NCBI RefSeq assembly: GCF_036226665.1
Contig: NZ_CP109007.1
Span: forward strand, 1,178,001 to 1,242,000
Direction of reading: 5' to 3'
Length of the DNA: 64,000 nt
DNA from: Streptomyces sp. NBC_00691
Lineage (GTDB): Bacteria; Actinomycetota; Actinomycetes; Streptomycetales; Streptomycetaceae
Of this stretch, positions 46,416 through 55,700 are shown piece by piece. The stretch's first letter is position 1. Every line of letters begins with the position of its first letter. The notes beneath the pieces were generated by a model. The model was not told the origin of the DNA, did no database searches, and saw only the letters and a program-made list of their open reading frames with translations. A program made the translations under genes and the position numbers.

Positions 46416-48986
46416 CTACTCCGCCCGCAGGGCCCGCGCCGTCGCCGCCCCGGCCGCCCAGCCCGCCGGGAGCAGAGCGCCGGCCGTCGCGATGACCACG
46501 CCGGCGGCCGCGAGGAGCACCAGCAGGGGTGCGCCGTAGACGTCGATGTCCGCGGCCGGGATCGTGGTGCCGACCGCCCGGCCCATGGCCGGCATGACCT
46601 GGCGGTGGAGTGCCACGCCGAGCGGCACGCCGACCGCGCCCGCCACCAGGCCGATGGCGCCGACGGAGGCGAGGACCTGCGTGACGGTCTGCCGCGGGGT
46701 CATCCCGAGGGCCTTGTACACACCCAGGTCCCGGACGCGGTCGCGGGTGTCGAGAACGACCGTGGTGAGCACTCCGAGGCAGGCGACGACGACGAGCATC
46801 AGCGTGAGCATCACGATCAGCGCCTGCATGGCGCGGATGACGCTCGACCTGCCCGCCTCCGTGACCGCCGCCTCCGCGCCGAGGGGGGAGACGACGGCGT
46901 CGAGCCGCTCGGCGTAGCCGGCGGCGTCCGCTCCCGGTGCGAGGGTGACGGCGAAATCCGCCGGCAGGTACGGGGGGCGCAGCGCGGCCACGGACGCGGC
47001 GGTGCTGCGCAGGGTCATGCCGTCTCCGCCCAGGTCGAAGACCTCCCCCACGATCCGTACCCGGACGGTGCGCCGCTGCTCGGACAGGGTGACCGTGTCC
47101 CCCACGCTTACCCCCGTGGCCCGGAGGAAGCGGGTCGGGGCGACCGCCTCGCCCGCGGCCTCGAACCAGCGGCCGGAGACCATCGTGTGGGGGCTGCCGG
47201 CGGTGTTCCCCTCGTACGCGACGAGCGGCGCGCCGCCCTTGAGTCCCGCCACCTCCACCTGGGTCCGGGCCGTCCGGTACACGGAGTCGGCCCCCGGGAG
47301 CGCGGCGATCGCCGCCGCCACGGCCGCCGGGTCGGCGGGCTTGCCCGGCAGGGGCACGCCCGCTCCACCGTCCCCGGCGCCCGGCTGCCCCGGCGGCGGG
47401 TCGTCCGGCCGTGCCACCGTGCGGACGGTGACGTCGCCGCCCTTGTCCGGATCCCCGTCGGTCTTCACCGCGACCAGCGTGCTCCCGAGTCCCACCGCGA
47501 ACGTCACCGCGAGGGCCCCGAAGGCCACCGCGGCGGCCGTGCCCGCCGTTCGCGCCGGGCGTGCGAAGGGCGCGGCAAGGCCCAGGGTCACGGGGCGGGG
47601 CAGCGGCAACCGTCCGATCAGGCCGCGGACGGCGGACACCCGGACGCGGCTCCCCCGCCCGTCCCCGGCGGCCGCGCCCAGCCGGAGCACCGCGGCGGTG
47701 GGCATCCGGGCGGCACGCAGCGCGGGGCCGAAGGCGGCTCCGGCCACCACCGCGAGGGCGGCCGCGGGGACCGTCACGTCCACCCAGAGCGGGATGAGGA
47801 CGGCGGTCGTGTCGTAGGCCTCCGCCACCTCCGCCATGAGGGGTACGGCGAGCGCGTTGCCGAGGGCGACGCCGAGGAGCGCCCCCACGGAGCACGGGAT
47901 CAGGGCCTGCGCCACGTACACCCGTCCGATCTGCAGCGGGGTGAGGCCGAGGGCCTTCAGGATGCCGATCCGGCGGGTCGCGGCGCCCACGGCGCCGCTC
48001 ACCACGATGCCGATCACGAGGACCGACATCGCGAGTCCGAGGAGGGCGAAGGCGGTCACGAAGGGCACGAAGGCCGCGGTGTTCTCCTGGGCTGTCTCAC
48101 GGACGTCGAGGAAGGACCGGGTGCCGACGACCGCACCCGCCGGGGCGGCGGCGGCGATCGCGTCGCGGCCCGCCGCGACCTGCGCGCGCGTGTCGGCGGC
48201 GGTGAGCCGGTAGAGCATCTGGAACGCGGCGGGCCGCTCCCCCGCGAGCGCTGTGAGCTGTGACGGTACGACCCAGGCGTCGGCGCTCTCCCCCGCGGAC
48301 CCGGCGACGCCGACCACGGTGAGGGCGACGTTCCCGGCGGTCAGGCGTGTCCCCACGCCGGCGCCCGGCGGGCGGGACCTCCGTTCCAGGACGACCTCGC
48401 CGGGAGCCGCCGCCCACCGGCCCGTCACCAGGGTCACCGCGTCCACGCGCCCGGCGGCGGACGCCCGGCCGACCATCGTCAGCGGCGGTGGCTCGAACCC
48501 GGGCGGCGTGGCGCCGTCCGTACGGAGTCGTACGGAGACGAGGGCGAACGGCCCGGCGGCCGCGGCGACTCCGGGCGCGTGCGCCGTCGCGGCGAGCCGG
48601 TCGGGGTCGCTCCCCGCCGACCCGTCGAACCGCACGGTGAGATGCGCCCCGCGCTGCTGGGCGAAGGCCCGGTCGAACGGGGCGCCCGAGGCGACGAGGA
48701 GACCGACCGCCAGGACGGCCGAGGCGACGGTCAGCAGCGCGGTCAGCACCATCACCGCGGTCTGGGTACGCCGCCGCGCGACCCCCGCGCGCACGACCCG
48801 GCCGAGAGCACCACCGGACGACCGGCCGGGGAACCCACCGGACGGCTCGCCCGAGGTCCCGTCGGACGGCCTGCCCCCGGTGCCGCCGCGCGGCGCGCTT
48901 CCTCCCGGGCCACGGCCGCGCTTCGCGCCGCCCTCGCTCATCGGGTCGCCGTTCGTCCGGTCGCCGCTCATCGGGTCATCGCTCAT
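46416..48986 (-). CDS. FtsX-like ABC transporter permease (two FtsX domains)
   Basis: An 856-residue permease of the MacB/FtsX type. N-terminal helix RRTQTAVMVLTALLTVASAV, a large outside domain, four-helix FtsX block (SVLVIGIVVSGAVGAATRRIGILKALGLTPLQIGRVYVAQALI), a second outside domain, and a second FtsX block (TTVVLDTRDRVRDLGVYKALGMTPRQTV). The first 60 residues carry a repeated MSDDP/MSGD/MSEGG segment and a Gly/Pro/Ser-rich stretch; with several in-frame ATG codons the true start may be later than 48986. Its start overlaps the stop of the ATPase gene (ATGA). It probably exports a lipoprotein, peptide or drug. Confidence 0.87.
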   Translation of the reverse strand: MSDDPMSGDRTNGDPMSEGGAKRGRGPGGSAPRGGTGGRPSDGTSGEPSGGFPGRSSGGALGRVVRAGVARRRTQTAVMVLTALLTVASAVLAVGLLVASGAPFDRAFAQQRGAHLTVRFDGSAGSDPDRLAATAHAPGVAAAAGPFALVSVRLRTDGATPPGFEPPPLTMVGRASAAGRVDAVTLVTGRWAAAPGEVVLERRSRPPGAGVGTRLTAGNVALTVVGVAGSAGESADAWVVPSQLTALAGERPAAFQMLYRLTAADTRAQVAAGRDAIAAAAPAGAVVGTRSFLDVRETAQENTAAFVPFVTAFALLGLAMSVLVIGIVVSGAVGAATRRIGILKALGLTPLQIGRVYVAQALIPCSVGALLGVALGNALAVPLMAEVAEAYDTTAVLIPLWVDVTVPAAALAVVAGAAFGPALRAARMPTAAVLRLGAAAGDGRGSRVRVSAVRGLIGRLPLPRPVTLGLAAPFARPARTAGTAAAVAFGALAVTFAVGLGSTLVAVKTDGDPDKGGDVTVRTVARPDDPPPGQPGAGDGGAGVPLPGKPADPAAVAAAIAALPGADSVYRTARTQVEVAGLKGGAPLVAYEGNTAGSPHTMVSGRWFEAAGEAVAPTRFLRATGVSVGDTVTLSEQRRTVRVRIVGEVFDLGGDGMTLRSTAASVAALRPPYLPADFAVTLAPGADAAGYAERLDAVVSPLGAEAAVTEAGRSSVIRAMQALIVMLTLMLVVVACLGVLTTVVLDTRDRVRDLGVYKALGMTPRQTVTQVLASVGAIGLVAGAVGVPLGVALHRQVMPAMGRAVGTTIPAADIDVYGAPLLVLLAAAGVVIATAGALLPAGWAAGAATARALRAE

Positions 48987-49678
48987 CGGGTCGCCGCCAG
49001 GACGTCCCGGGCGACGCGGCCGTCGACGAGTTCGAGCGTGCGGGTCGCGCAGGCCTCGGCGAGCGCCAGGTCGTGGGTCACGAGCACGATGGTCTGTCCC
49101 TCGGCGTTCAACTCCCGGAGGAGGTCGCGGACGTCCGCCCCGGACGCGGAGTCCAGTGCCCCGGTCGGTTCGTCGGCGAGGAGCAGCGGCGGCCGGTTCA
49201 TCAGGGCCCGTGCGACGGCGACGCGTTGCCGTTCGCCGCCGGAGAGGCGACCCGGATGCACGCGCGCGTGGCGGGCGACACCGAGCCGGTCCAGGAGTTC
49301 GGCGGCCCGCGCCGCCGCGCGGGCCCGCGGCATCCCGGCCAGCTGGGCCGGGAGCAGCACGTTGTCGGTGACGGTGAGGTCGTCCAGGAGGTTGAAGAAC
49401 TGGAACACCATCCCGATCCGGTCGCGCCGGTAGCCGGCGGAGGCGGTCTCGTTCATCCGGTCGACGCGCAGCCCGTCCACCGTCACCCGACCGGTGGTGG
49501 GCCGGTCGAGGCCGGCGAGGAGGTTGAGCAGGGTCGACTTGCCGCTGCCGGAGGGGCCGAGGACGGCGAGCGCCTCGCCGCGCCCCACGTGCAGCGTCAG
49601 CTCCGAGAGCGCGGCACGGCCGTCCTCGTACGTCCTCCCGACATCGCTCAGTTCGATCAGGGGATCGGATGCGGACAC
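48983..49678 (-). CDS. LolD/MacB-type ABC transporter ATP-binding protein
   Basis: A 231-residue ATPase with Walker A GPSGSGKST (40-48), Q-loop VFQFFNLLDDLTVTDNV, signature LSGGERQR, Walker B LLLADEPTGALD, and H-loop VTHD. It energises the FtsX-like permease, with which it overlaps by ATGA. Divergent from the two-component genes at 49901, which may control it. No substrate-binding protein is adjacent. Confidence 0.93.
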   Translation of the reverse strand: MSASDPLIELSDVGRTYEDGRAALSELTLHVGRGEALAVLGPSGSGKSTLLNLLAGLDRPTTGRVTVDGLRVDRMNETASAGYRRDRIGMVFQFFNLLDDLTVTDNVLLPAQLAGMPRARAAARAAELLDRLGVARHARVHPGRLSGGERQRVAVARALMNRPPLLLADEPTGALDSASGADVRDLLRELNAEGQTIVLVTHDLALAEACATRTLELVDGRVARDVLAATR

Positions 49679-49900
49679 GGGCCCTCCAGGGTTCGGCTCC
49701 CCTCGGGGACGAGGGATGCGGCGGGGTGTGTCCCGACGCTAGGAGGGGCACCGCCGCGCACGCGTCGGCCCTGGTGGCGAAGATCCGTACCGTCCGCGGT
49801 GGAGGCACGCGCGCGTCATCCGCGCGATGTACTCCTCCGGAGCGGCGTCCTGGTCCCACGGGTTGATCCGCCGGTGGCGGGCCGTTGGCACACTGCAGCG

Positions 49901-51256
49901 GTGAGCAGGTACGAAGAACTCGTCGACCGCATGCGCGGGCCCCGGACCCTGGGCGCGCCGCCCCCGATGTCGCGCTGGGCGGGGGTGGCCGACGGGCTGC
50001 TCGCCCTGGCGCTGGTGGTCGCCACGATCGCCGGTGATCTGAACCGCTCGTACGTGGAGGTCCGGCCGGAGCTCGACGGCGCGCCGTTTCCGCTGCCCTT
50101 CCCGCCCGGGCTTCCGGCACCGGCGGGGCCTCCTCCGGTCCTCGACGCTTGGCCGTATCCCCCGTCGGCCGTGGAGCACGTGCTGCCGCCGGTGGAGGCC
50201 TGGGAGCTGATGGCGGCCACGCTGACGGCGTTGCCGCTGGTGCTGCGCCGGCGCTTCCCGCTCGCCGTCTACTGGGTGGTGACGGCGGCCGCGGTGCTGC
50301 TGCACCTCGGCGAGGTCGCCGCGGACGCGACGACGGTCACGTTCGCCTCGGGTCTGGTCGCGGCGTACAGCGCGGCGATGTACAGCCCGCACCGCAGGGC
50401 CGTGGCGGTCTCCCTCGCGGCGGGCGTGGCGCTGTACGCCGTCTTCCCGCTGGTTCCGGACGTGGACAGCGGTCTCGTCCCGGTCCTCGTCCTGCTGCCG
50501 GTCGCCCTCGCCTCGCACGGCGTCCATCTGTGGCGACAGCGGGAGCGGGCGCTGCGCGCCGAGCGGGACTCCGAGCTGCGGCGCGCCGTGGAGGCGGAGC
50601 GGTCCCGGATCGCGCGGGAGCTGCATGACGTGGTCACCCACAACGTCAGCATGATGACGATCCAGGCCGGTGCGGCGCGCACGGTCCTCGCCACCTCCCC
50701 CGACCTGGCCCGCGAGGCGATGCTCGCGGTGGAGGCGGCGGGGCGGACGGCGATGTCGGAGCTGCGGCACGTGATGGGGCTGCTCACGATGGCGGCGGAC
50801 GGCGACGACCCGGCCGTCGACGTGGACCTCGCCCCGCAGCCGGGCCTGGAGCGGCTGACGGAACTGACGGAGCGGGTGCGGGCTTCGGGGGTGCCCGTGG
50901 AGCTGGCGGTGGCGGGCGAGCGCGTCGCGCTGACGGCCGGTGTGGACCTCGCCGCCTACCGGGTGGTGCAGGAGGCGCTGACGAACGTCGTGAAGCACGC
51001 GCCGGGCGCGCGGGTCTCGGTCACCGTGGCGTACGAACCGGAGCGGCTCCGTGTGGAGGTCTCCGACACGGGCGCTCCGCGCGGCGGCGCCTCCCGGGAC
51101 CGTGGTCCCGGGAGGCGGTCGCCGTTCCCCACGGGCGGGCACGGCCTGCTCGGACTGCGGGAACGGCTGGCGGTCTACGGCGGTACGCTGCGGGCGGGTC
51201 CGGTCCCGGACGGCGGGTACCGGATCCGGGCGGTGATTCCGTGGGAGGCTCCGTGA
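49901..51256 (+). CDS. NarL-family sensor histidine kinase (HisKA_3)
   Basis: A 451-residue kinase: about five hydrophobic segments in the first 200 residues (LLALALVVATIAG, LMAATLTALPLVL, VYWVVTAAAVLLHL, LVPVLVLLPVALA), HisKA_3 with RIARELHDVVTHNVSMM, and a C-terminal HATPase (VVQEALTNVVKHAPG, HGLLGLRERLAVYGG). GTG start at 49901. It overlaps the response-regulator gene by GTGA. It resembles DesK-type membrane-sensing kinases; the divergent ABC exporter is a likely target of the system. Confidence 0.9.
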   Translation: MSRYEELVDRMRGPRTLGAPPPMSRWAGVADGLLALALVVATIAGDLNRSYVEVRPELDGAPFPLPFPPGLPAPAGPPPVLDAWPYPPSAVEHVLPPVEAWELMAATLTALPLVLRRRFPLAVYWVVTAAAVLLHLGEVAADATTVTFASGLVAAYSAAMYSPHRRAVAVSLAAGVALYAVFPLVPDVDSGLVPVLVLLPVALASHGVHLWRQRERALRAERDSELRRAVEAERSRIARELHDVVTHNVSMMTIQAGAARTVLATSPDLAREAMLAVEAAGRTAMSELRHVMGLLTMAADGDDPAVDVDLAPQPGLERLTELTERVRASGVPVELAVAGERVALTAGVDLAAYRVVQEALTNVVKHAPGARVSVTVAYEPERLRVEVSDTGAPRGGASRDRGPGRRSPFPTGGHGLLGLRERLAVYGGTLRAGPVPDGGYRIRAVIPWEAP

Positions 51257-51990
51257 CCGACGCTCCGCGTACGACCGACGCGCCGCGGGTGGTGATCGTC
51301 GACGACCAGGCCCTGGTGCGGACCGGTTTCCGGATGATCCTCGCCGCCGACGGCGTCGACGTGGTCGGGGAGGCCGGCGACGGGGACGCGGCGGTGGCCG
51401 TCGTGCGGCGGACCCGGCCGGACGTGGTGCTGATGGACATCCGGATGCCCGGCACCGACGGTCTGGAGGCCACGCGCCGCATTCTCGCGGACGGGGCCGG
51501 GACGGCGGGCGGGCCCCGCGTACCGGCGCCGCCCAGGATCGTCGTCCTCACCACCTACGACCTCGACCAGTACGTGTACGCGGCGCTCGGCGCGGGGGCG
51601 AGCGGCTTCCTGCTCAAGGACGTGACCCCCGAGCATCTGACGGCGGCGGTACGGCTCGTCCGGTCCGGGGACGCGCTGCTCGCGCCGTCGATCACCCGTC
51701 GTCTGGTCGAGCGCTTCGCGACGGCCGGTGGGCGGTCCGCCGCTCCGCACCGCGAACTCGCCACGCTGACCCCGCGAGAGCTGGAGGTGCTGGAGGCCTT
51801 GGCCCGCGGCCACAGCAACGCCGAGCTGGCCGAGCGGTTCCGCCTGAGCGAGGCGACGGTGAAGACGCATGTCGCGCGGATCCTGTCGAAGCTGCGGCTG
51901 CGCGACCGGGCGCAGGCCGTGATCGCCGCCTACGAGACGGGTCTTGTCACCCCGGGTTCCGACCGCGGGGGGCCCGCCGGGTCCCAGTGA
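51253..51990 (+). CDS. NarL/FixJ family response regulator
   Basis: A 245-residue regulator: receiver with VVIVDDQALVRTGFRMIL and Asp in VVLMDIRMPGTDGLEA, Lys in GFLLKDVTP, and a LuxR-type HTH at the C-terminus (LTPRELEVLEALARGHSNAELAERFRLSEATVKTHVARILSKL in pattern). Start GTG overlaps the kinase stop (GTGA). Its 3' end overlaps the STAS gene by 61 bp on the opposite strand. Confidence 0.93.
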   Translation: MTDAPRTTDAPRVVIVDDQALVRTGFRMILAADGVDVVGEAGDGDAAVAVVRRTRPDVVLMDIRMPGTDGLEATRRILADGAGTAGGPRVPAPPRIVVLTTYDLDQYVYAALGAGASGFLLKDVTPEHLTAAVRLVRSGDALLAPSITRRLVERFATAGGRSAAPHRELATLTPRELEVLEALARGHSNAELAERFRLSEATVKTHVARILSKLRLRDRAQAVIAAYETGLVTPGSDRGGPAGSQ

Positions 51991-52409
51991 GGGGCTACCC
52001 CGTCCGGCGGCGCGCCCGACGGCACCGCGTCCCACCCTTCCGGGAACTCACCCTCCGGGTCCCCCGCCGATTCCGCGTCCGGCTCCCTCTCCGGGCGCAG
52101 GACGTCGTCGAGTTCCGTGAGCCGGATGAGCCGGAGGATCCACGGCTGGTCGCAGACGAGCCGCCAGCGTGCGCCGCGCTGCCGGGTGCAGCGGGCGCAG
52201 TGGGCGAGGAGGCCGAGCCCGGTGGCGTCGCAGAAGGTGAGGCGCCGGATGTCGACGGTCAGGGCGTCGGACTCGCGCACGAGGGCGTCGAGCTCGGGCC
52301 GCAGGTGCCGTACGAGGACGAGGTCGAGTTCACCCCGGAGGGCGGCGATCGTGACGCCGCCGGCCGAGCGGACGGCCAGGTAGGGGTCATGACGGGGGAT
52401 CAGCTGCAT
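51930..52409 (-). CDS. STAS domain protein (anti-sigma factor antagonist)
   Basis: A 159-residue STAS protein: GGVTIAALRGELDLVLVRHLRPEL, then ALTVDIRRLTFCDATGLGLLAHCARCTRQRGARWRLV. The CDATG loop stands where the phosphorylated Ser of SpoIIAA lies, with Thr in its place. The last 45 residues, rich in Pro/Glu/Asp, overlap the convergent response-regulator gene. The ATG at 52409 is chosen because GTGGAG precedes it; the longer upstream frame is not family-like. Confidence 0.82.
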   Translation of the reverse strand: MQLIPRHDPYLAVRSAGGVTIAALRGELDLVLVRHLRPELDALVRESDALTVDIRRLTFCDATGLGLLAHCARCTRQRGARWRLVCDQPWILRLIRLTELDDVLRPEREPDAESAGDPEGEFPEGWDAVPSGAPPDGVAPHWDPAGPPRSEPGVTRPVS

Positions 52410-52584
52410 CGGGCGCTCCACAGGGTGGCTCCATGTGTCGCTTCGAGCGTGGACGCCCCCCTTCCGGGAGGGACGTTTCGCCTCGGCCGCTGTCACCTGA
52501 ATCGGTGAATGTTCGAGCCATTGCCCCTCGTACGGACGACCGATGTGTGTACGTACGACCACGCCCTCCGGTCGCCGCTTCCTC

Positions 52585-53727
52585 TCATACGTCCAGTTCC
52601 ACGTCCGTCAGGGGATACGCGACGCACGCGTGCGCGTACCCCGAGTCCGGGTCGGAGAGCCGGAGCCGGGCCTCCTCCGCGTGGTGGACCTCGCCCTTGA
52701 GCACGCGGACCCGGCACAGGCCGCACTCGCCGGAGCGGCAGGCGGACTCGGGGCGGATGCCGGCGTCCTCCAGGGCGTCCAGGAGGGGGCGGCCCCGCGG
52801 GGTGCGGAAGGCCGTGGCGCGGGTGGCGACCGTGACCCGCTCCGCCGGGTCGGCGCCGGTCGGCCAGTGCGGCTGCCGGGTGGGATCGGCGGGGGCGCCG
52901 TTGGCCTCGAAGCGGATCCGGCGGCGCGGGTGTCCGAGCCCCTCGGTGAGCTGGCCGAGGGCGTACGGGTAGAGCGCCTGGGGCCCGCACACGTACACCA
53001 TCCGCCCGGCGAGGGACCCGGCGAGCTCGGTGACGCGTGCGGCGGTCAGCAGTCCGGTGGGACCCGGCCACCGCGGGTCCGGTTCCTGGAGGACGTGGTG
53101 GACGCGGATGCCGGGGTGGTCGTCGGCGAGCGCGTCGAGTTCCGCGCGGAACAGGATGTCGTCGAGGGACCGGGAGCCGTAGAGAAGGTGGAAGCGCCGG
53201 TCGAGGCCCCGGTCGGCGATCTCCCGGACCATGCTCATCGCGGGTGCGACGCCGGAGCCGCCCGCGAGGAAGACGACGTCCTCGCCGTGGAAGAGGGGGT
53301 TGTGGTGGAAGGTGCCCTGGGGGCCGGTGGTCGTCAGGGTGTGACCGGTGGCGAGGGTGTCGAGCAGATGGTTGCTGATCCGCCCGCCGGGCACGCGGCG
53401 CACGGTCAGGTCGTAGTGGCTCAGGTCGGCCGGGCTGGAGGAGAGGGCGTACGGGCGGTTCGTGCCGTCCGCGAACACGCCGACGTACTGCCCGGCGAGG
53501 AAGGGCGGCAGATCGGTGCCGTCGGGGCGGCGAAGCCGGAAGGTGCGGGTGCTCGGCGTCTCGTAGACGACGCGGTCGACCCGGAGGTCGAGCCGGCGCG
53601 GGTGGTACGTGTCGACGGTGCGGCGGGTCCGCGCGGCGTGGTCGACGGTGTCGGCGGGGCGGCCCGCGATCTCGTCGCGGATACGGTCCGCGCCGGCGAA
53701 ACGCGCGGTGAGGTCATGAGGCGTCAC
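52585..53727 (-). CDS. FAD/NAD(P) reductase with C-terminal plant-type [2Fe-2S] ferredoxin
   Basis: A 380-residue electron-transfer reductase. Domains: FAD-binding barrel (about 45-145, RPYALSSSPAD), NAD-binding (about 150-260, FLAGGSGVAPAMSM and VYVCGPQALY), and a [2Fe-2S] ferredoxin at 295-380 with ACRSGECGLCRVRVL and a final Cys in AHACVAYP. This is the reductase layout of class I-type oxygenase and P450 systems. It ends an operon with the CrtI-like enzyme (53747) and NTF2-like protein (55234), so it may feed electrons to one of them or to an oxygenase elsewhere. Confidence 0.88.
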   Translation of the reverse strand: MTPHDLTARFAGADRIRDEIAGRPADTVDHAARTRRTVDTYHPRRLDLRVDRVVYETPSTRTFRLRRPDGTDLPPFLAGQYVGVFADGTNRPYALSSSPADLSHYDLTVRRVPGGRISNHLLDTLATGHTLTTTGPQGTFHHNPLFHGEDVVFLAGGSGVAPAMSMVREIADRGLDRRFHLLYGSRSLDDILFRAELDALADDHPGIRVHHVLQEPDPRWPGPTGLLTAARVTELAGSLAGRMVYVCGPQALYPYALGQLTEGLGHPRRRIRFEANGAPADPTRQPHWPTGADPAERVTVATRATAFRTPRGRPLLDALEDAGIRPESACRSGECGLCRVRVLKGEVHHAEEARLRLSDPDSGYAHACVAYPLTDVELDV

Positions 53728-53746
53728 AGGTGTCTCCCGGGTCTGT

Positions 53747-55237
53747 TCAGGCGGCCTTGGACCGCAGCAGGCGCCGGGCCACGCGCGCGCCCGCTTCGAG
53801 GGTGGGCTGGAAGCCGCCCATGCCGGACCAGGATCCGGCGAGGTGGAGGCCCGGCACGTGCGGGCGGAGTTCGCTGTCGCGGAACTGCCAGCTCTCGGTG
53901 GCGTCCTGCTCGTAGCCGTAGATCGCCCCGCCGGGGTGGCCCAGGTAGCGGCTCATGGTGAGGGGGGTGGCGACGTCCACCTCCTCGATGACGCCCCGGA
54001 TGCCGGGGGTCACGGCCTCGACGAGGTCGAGCAGTGTCTCGGCGTAGGCGAACTTCTCCCGGGCGTACGCGGCCGGTTCGACGCCGTCCCAGGCGGAGCC
54101 GTACTGGAGGGTCATGAGGCTGACGTGGGTGGCCCCGCGGGGCGCGAAGCCGATCGGCTCGACGTCGTACGAGGTGACGCAGATGCCCCGGGCCGGTTCG
54201 CGGGTGCGCCAGGAGGCGGACGTGCGGTCGGCGTCCAGATCGGTGTTGACGAAGGTGGTGCTCGTGGTGAAGCCGAGCTCCGCCGGGGTGGCGTCGAGGC
54301 CCATGTGCAGGACGAAGCCGGAGACGCCGATCCGGCGGGAGGCGAGGTCGGCGCGGACGGCGCCGGGGACTTCGAGGCCGTCGAGCATGCCGTAGGTGAG
54401 GGGCAGGGAGGCGTTGGAGACGACGTCGGCCGCGCTCACCTCCTGGCCGTCGTCGAGGCGGACGCCGACGACCTTGCCGCCGCGCGTCAGGATCGCGTCG
54501 ACGGCGGTGTGGAACCGCACCTCGCCGCCGGCCGCCAGGAACGCGTCGAGGATCGCGCCGGACATGGCCTGCGAACCGCCGCGGAGGTGCCAGGGTTTGA
54601 ACTCCAGGTACGCGAAGAGGACCAGCGCCAGGTCCTGGAAGGGCAGCCGGGACGGGGGCTGGCCGAGGTAGCCCCAGTAGGAGGCGAGGACCGCCTTGAG
54701 GCGCTCGTCCTCGAAGTGCTCGTCGAGGACGTCCCGCGCGGGCCGCAGTCCGTGCCGGAAGAGGAGCTCGTCCACCTGGTCGGCGGGAGTGCCGCGCATC
54801 GCGGCGATCTGCCAGAAGGTGAGGTCCCGCACGAGGGCGAAGAACCGTTCCACGCGGGCGCGGTTGCCGGGGAAGTGCGCCTCCAGCGTCGCGGTCGCGC
54901 CCTGCCAGTCGGCCGGGAGGGTCACGTCGAAGGAGCCGGGCACGACCGTGCGGTAGAGGTCGGGTTCCCTGACCCAGGTCAGCCGGTCGCCGATGCCCAG
55001 GTCGTCGAAGAGGGGCCGCAGCGTGAACGCCTGCCCCTCCGCGCCGATGCCGGAAAGCTGGTGCAGCGCCACCTCGAACTCGAACCGCCCCCGGCGGAAG
55101 GAGGTCGCGCAGCCGCCGGGCACGCTGTGGCGCTCGACGAGCAGCGTGCGGGCGCCGGCGCGCTGGAGGGTGGCGGCGGCGGTGAGCCCGGCGTTGCCCG
55201 CGCCGACGACGACGGCGTCGTAGTCCGCGCCGCTCAC
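53747..55237 (-). CDS. CrtI/carotenoid-isomerase-like FAD-dependent oxidoreductase
   Basis: A 496-residue flavoprotein. N-terminal dinucleotide loop VVVGAGNAGLTAAATL and the C-terminal GLHLAGSWSGMGGFQPTLEAGARVARRLL are the phytoene-desaturase-family marks; GGSQAMSGAILDAFLAAGGEVRF lies in the middle. Substrates could be polyprenoids, retinoids or an aromatic lipid. GTG start overlaps the stop of the NTF2-like gene (GTGA). No phytoene synthase is nearby, so a carotenoid pathway is not supported. Confidence 0.82.
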   Translation of the reverse strand: MSGADYDAVVVGAGNAGLTAAATLQRAGARTLLVERHSVPGGCATSFRRGRFEFEVALHQLSGIGAEGQAFTLRPLFDDLGIGDRLTWVREPDLYRTVVPGSFDVTLPADWQGATATLEAHFPGNRARVERFFALVRDLTFWQIAAMRGTPADQVDELLFRHGLRPARDVLDEHFEDERLKAVLASYWGYLGQPPSRLPFQDLALVLFAYLEFKPWHLRGGSQAMSGAILDAFLAAGGEVRFHTAVDAILTRGGKVVGVRLDDGQEVSAADVVSNASLPLTYGMLDGLEVPGAVRADLASRRIGVSGFVLHMGLDATPAELGFTTSTTFVNTDLDADRTSASWRTREPARGICVTSYDVEPIGFAPRGATHVSLMTLQYGSAWDGVEPAAYAREKFAYAETLLDLVEAVTPGIRGVIEEVDVATPLTMSRYLGHPGGAIYGYEQDATESWQFRDSELRPHVPGLHLAGSWSGMGGFQPTLEAGARVARRLLRSKAA

Positions 55238-55659
55238 CGCTCGCCCTCGGCGGACGGTCCCGTGTCCGCCCCGGCGAAGGCCTCGGCCTTGATGCGGTCG
55301 AACTGGGCGCCCATGGCGGCGGAGAGCGCCTGCGCGGCGGAGAGCGGCCGGACCATGACCATGAAGTCGTCGATCCTTCCCTCCTCGTCGAAGTGGAGGA
55401 AGTCGCAGCCGTTGATCTCCATGTCGCCGACCTTCGCGGTGAAGACGAGGGCGTGGTCCCGGCCGTCGTCGCTCCCGATCTCGCGGACGTACGTGAAGTC
55501 GGTGAAGACGCGCATGACCCCGCGCAGGATCGCGGCGGTGATGGCCTTGCCGGGGTAGGGGCGGAAGGCCACCGGGCTGGTGAAGACCACGTCCTCGGCG
55601 AGCAGGTCCTCGATGGCGGCGTGGTCCCGGTTCTCGACGGCGGCACGGAACGGATGCAT
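55234..55659 (-). CDS. SnoaL/NTF2-like protein
   Basis: A 141-residue alpha+beta-barrel protein of the SnoaL-like/NTF2 superfamily: MHPFRAAVENRDHAAIEDLLAEDVVFTSPV, YVREIGSDDGRDHALVFTAKVG and LHFDEEGRIDDFMVMVRPLSA. Such proteins are often cyclases, isomerases or hydratases of small hydrophobic molecules. First gene of the operon with the CrtI-like and [2Fe-2S] proteins. A -10 box ends 6 nt before its ATG, so the mRNA appears leaderless. Confidence 0.78.
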   Translation of the reverse strand: MHPFRAAVENRDHAAIEDLLAEDVVFTSPVAFRPYPGKAITAAILRGVMRVFTDFTYVREIGSDDGRDHALVFTAKVGDMEINGCDFLHFDEEGRIDDFMVMVRPLSAAQALSAAMGAQFDRIKAEAFAGADTGPSAEGER

Positions 55660-55665
55660 GACGGC

Positions 55666-55699
55666 TCCATATGCAACTTGTTGATTAGGTGCAAGTGCA
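55666..55699 (-). promoter_or_regulatory. Promoter of the NTF2-CrtI-reductase operon with overlapping dyad
   Basis: On the minus strand TTGCAC (55694-55689), 17 nt, TATGGA (55671-55666). The -10 ends 6 nt before the ATG. TGCA-A-CTTG (55672-55680) and CAAG-TGCA (55692-55699) form an interrupted dyad over the spacer and -35, a likely repressor site (MarR or TetR type). The sialidase gene ends just past it at 55701. Confidence 0.6.
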
Positions 55700-55700
55700 G

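Noticed and set aside
52585..55659. Carotenoid or polyketide biosynthetic cluster
   Set aside because: The CrtI-like and SnoaL-like genes alone do not make a cluster; no phytoene synthase, PKS or terpene cyclase is present.
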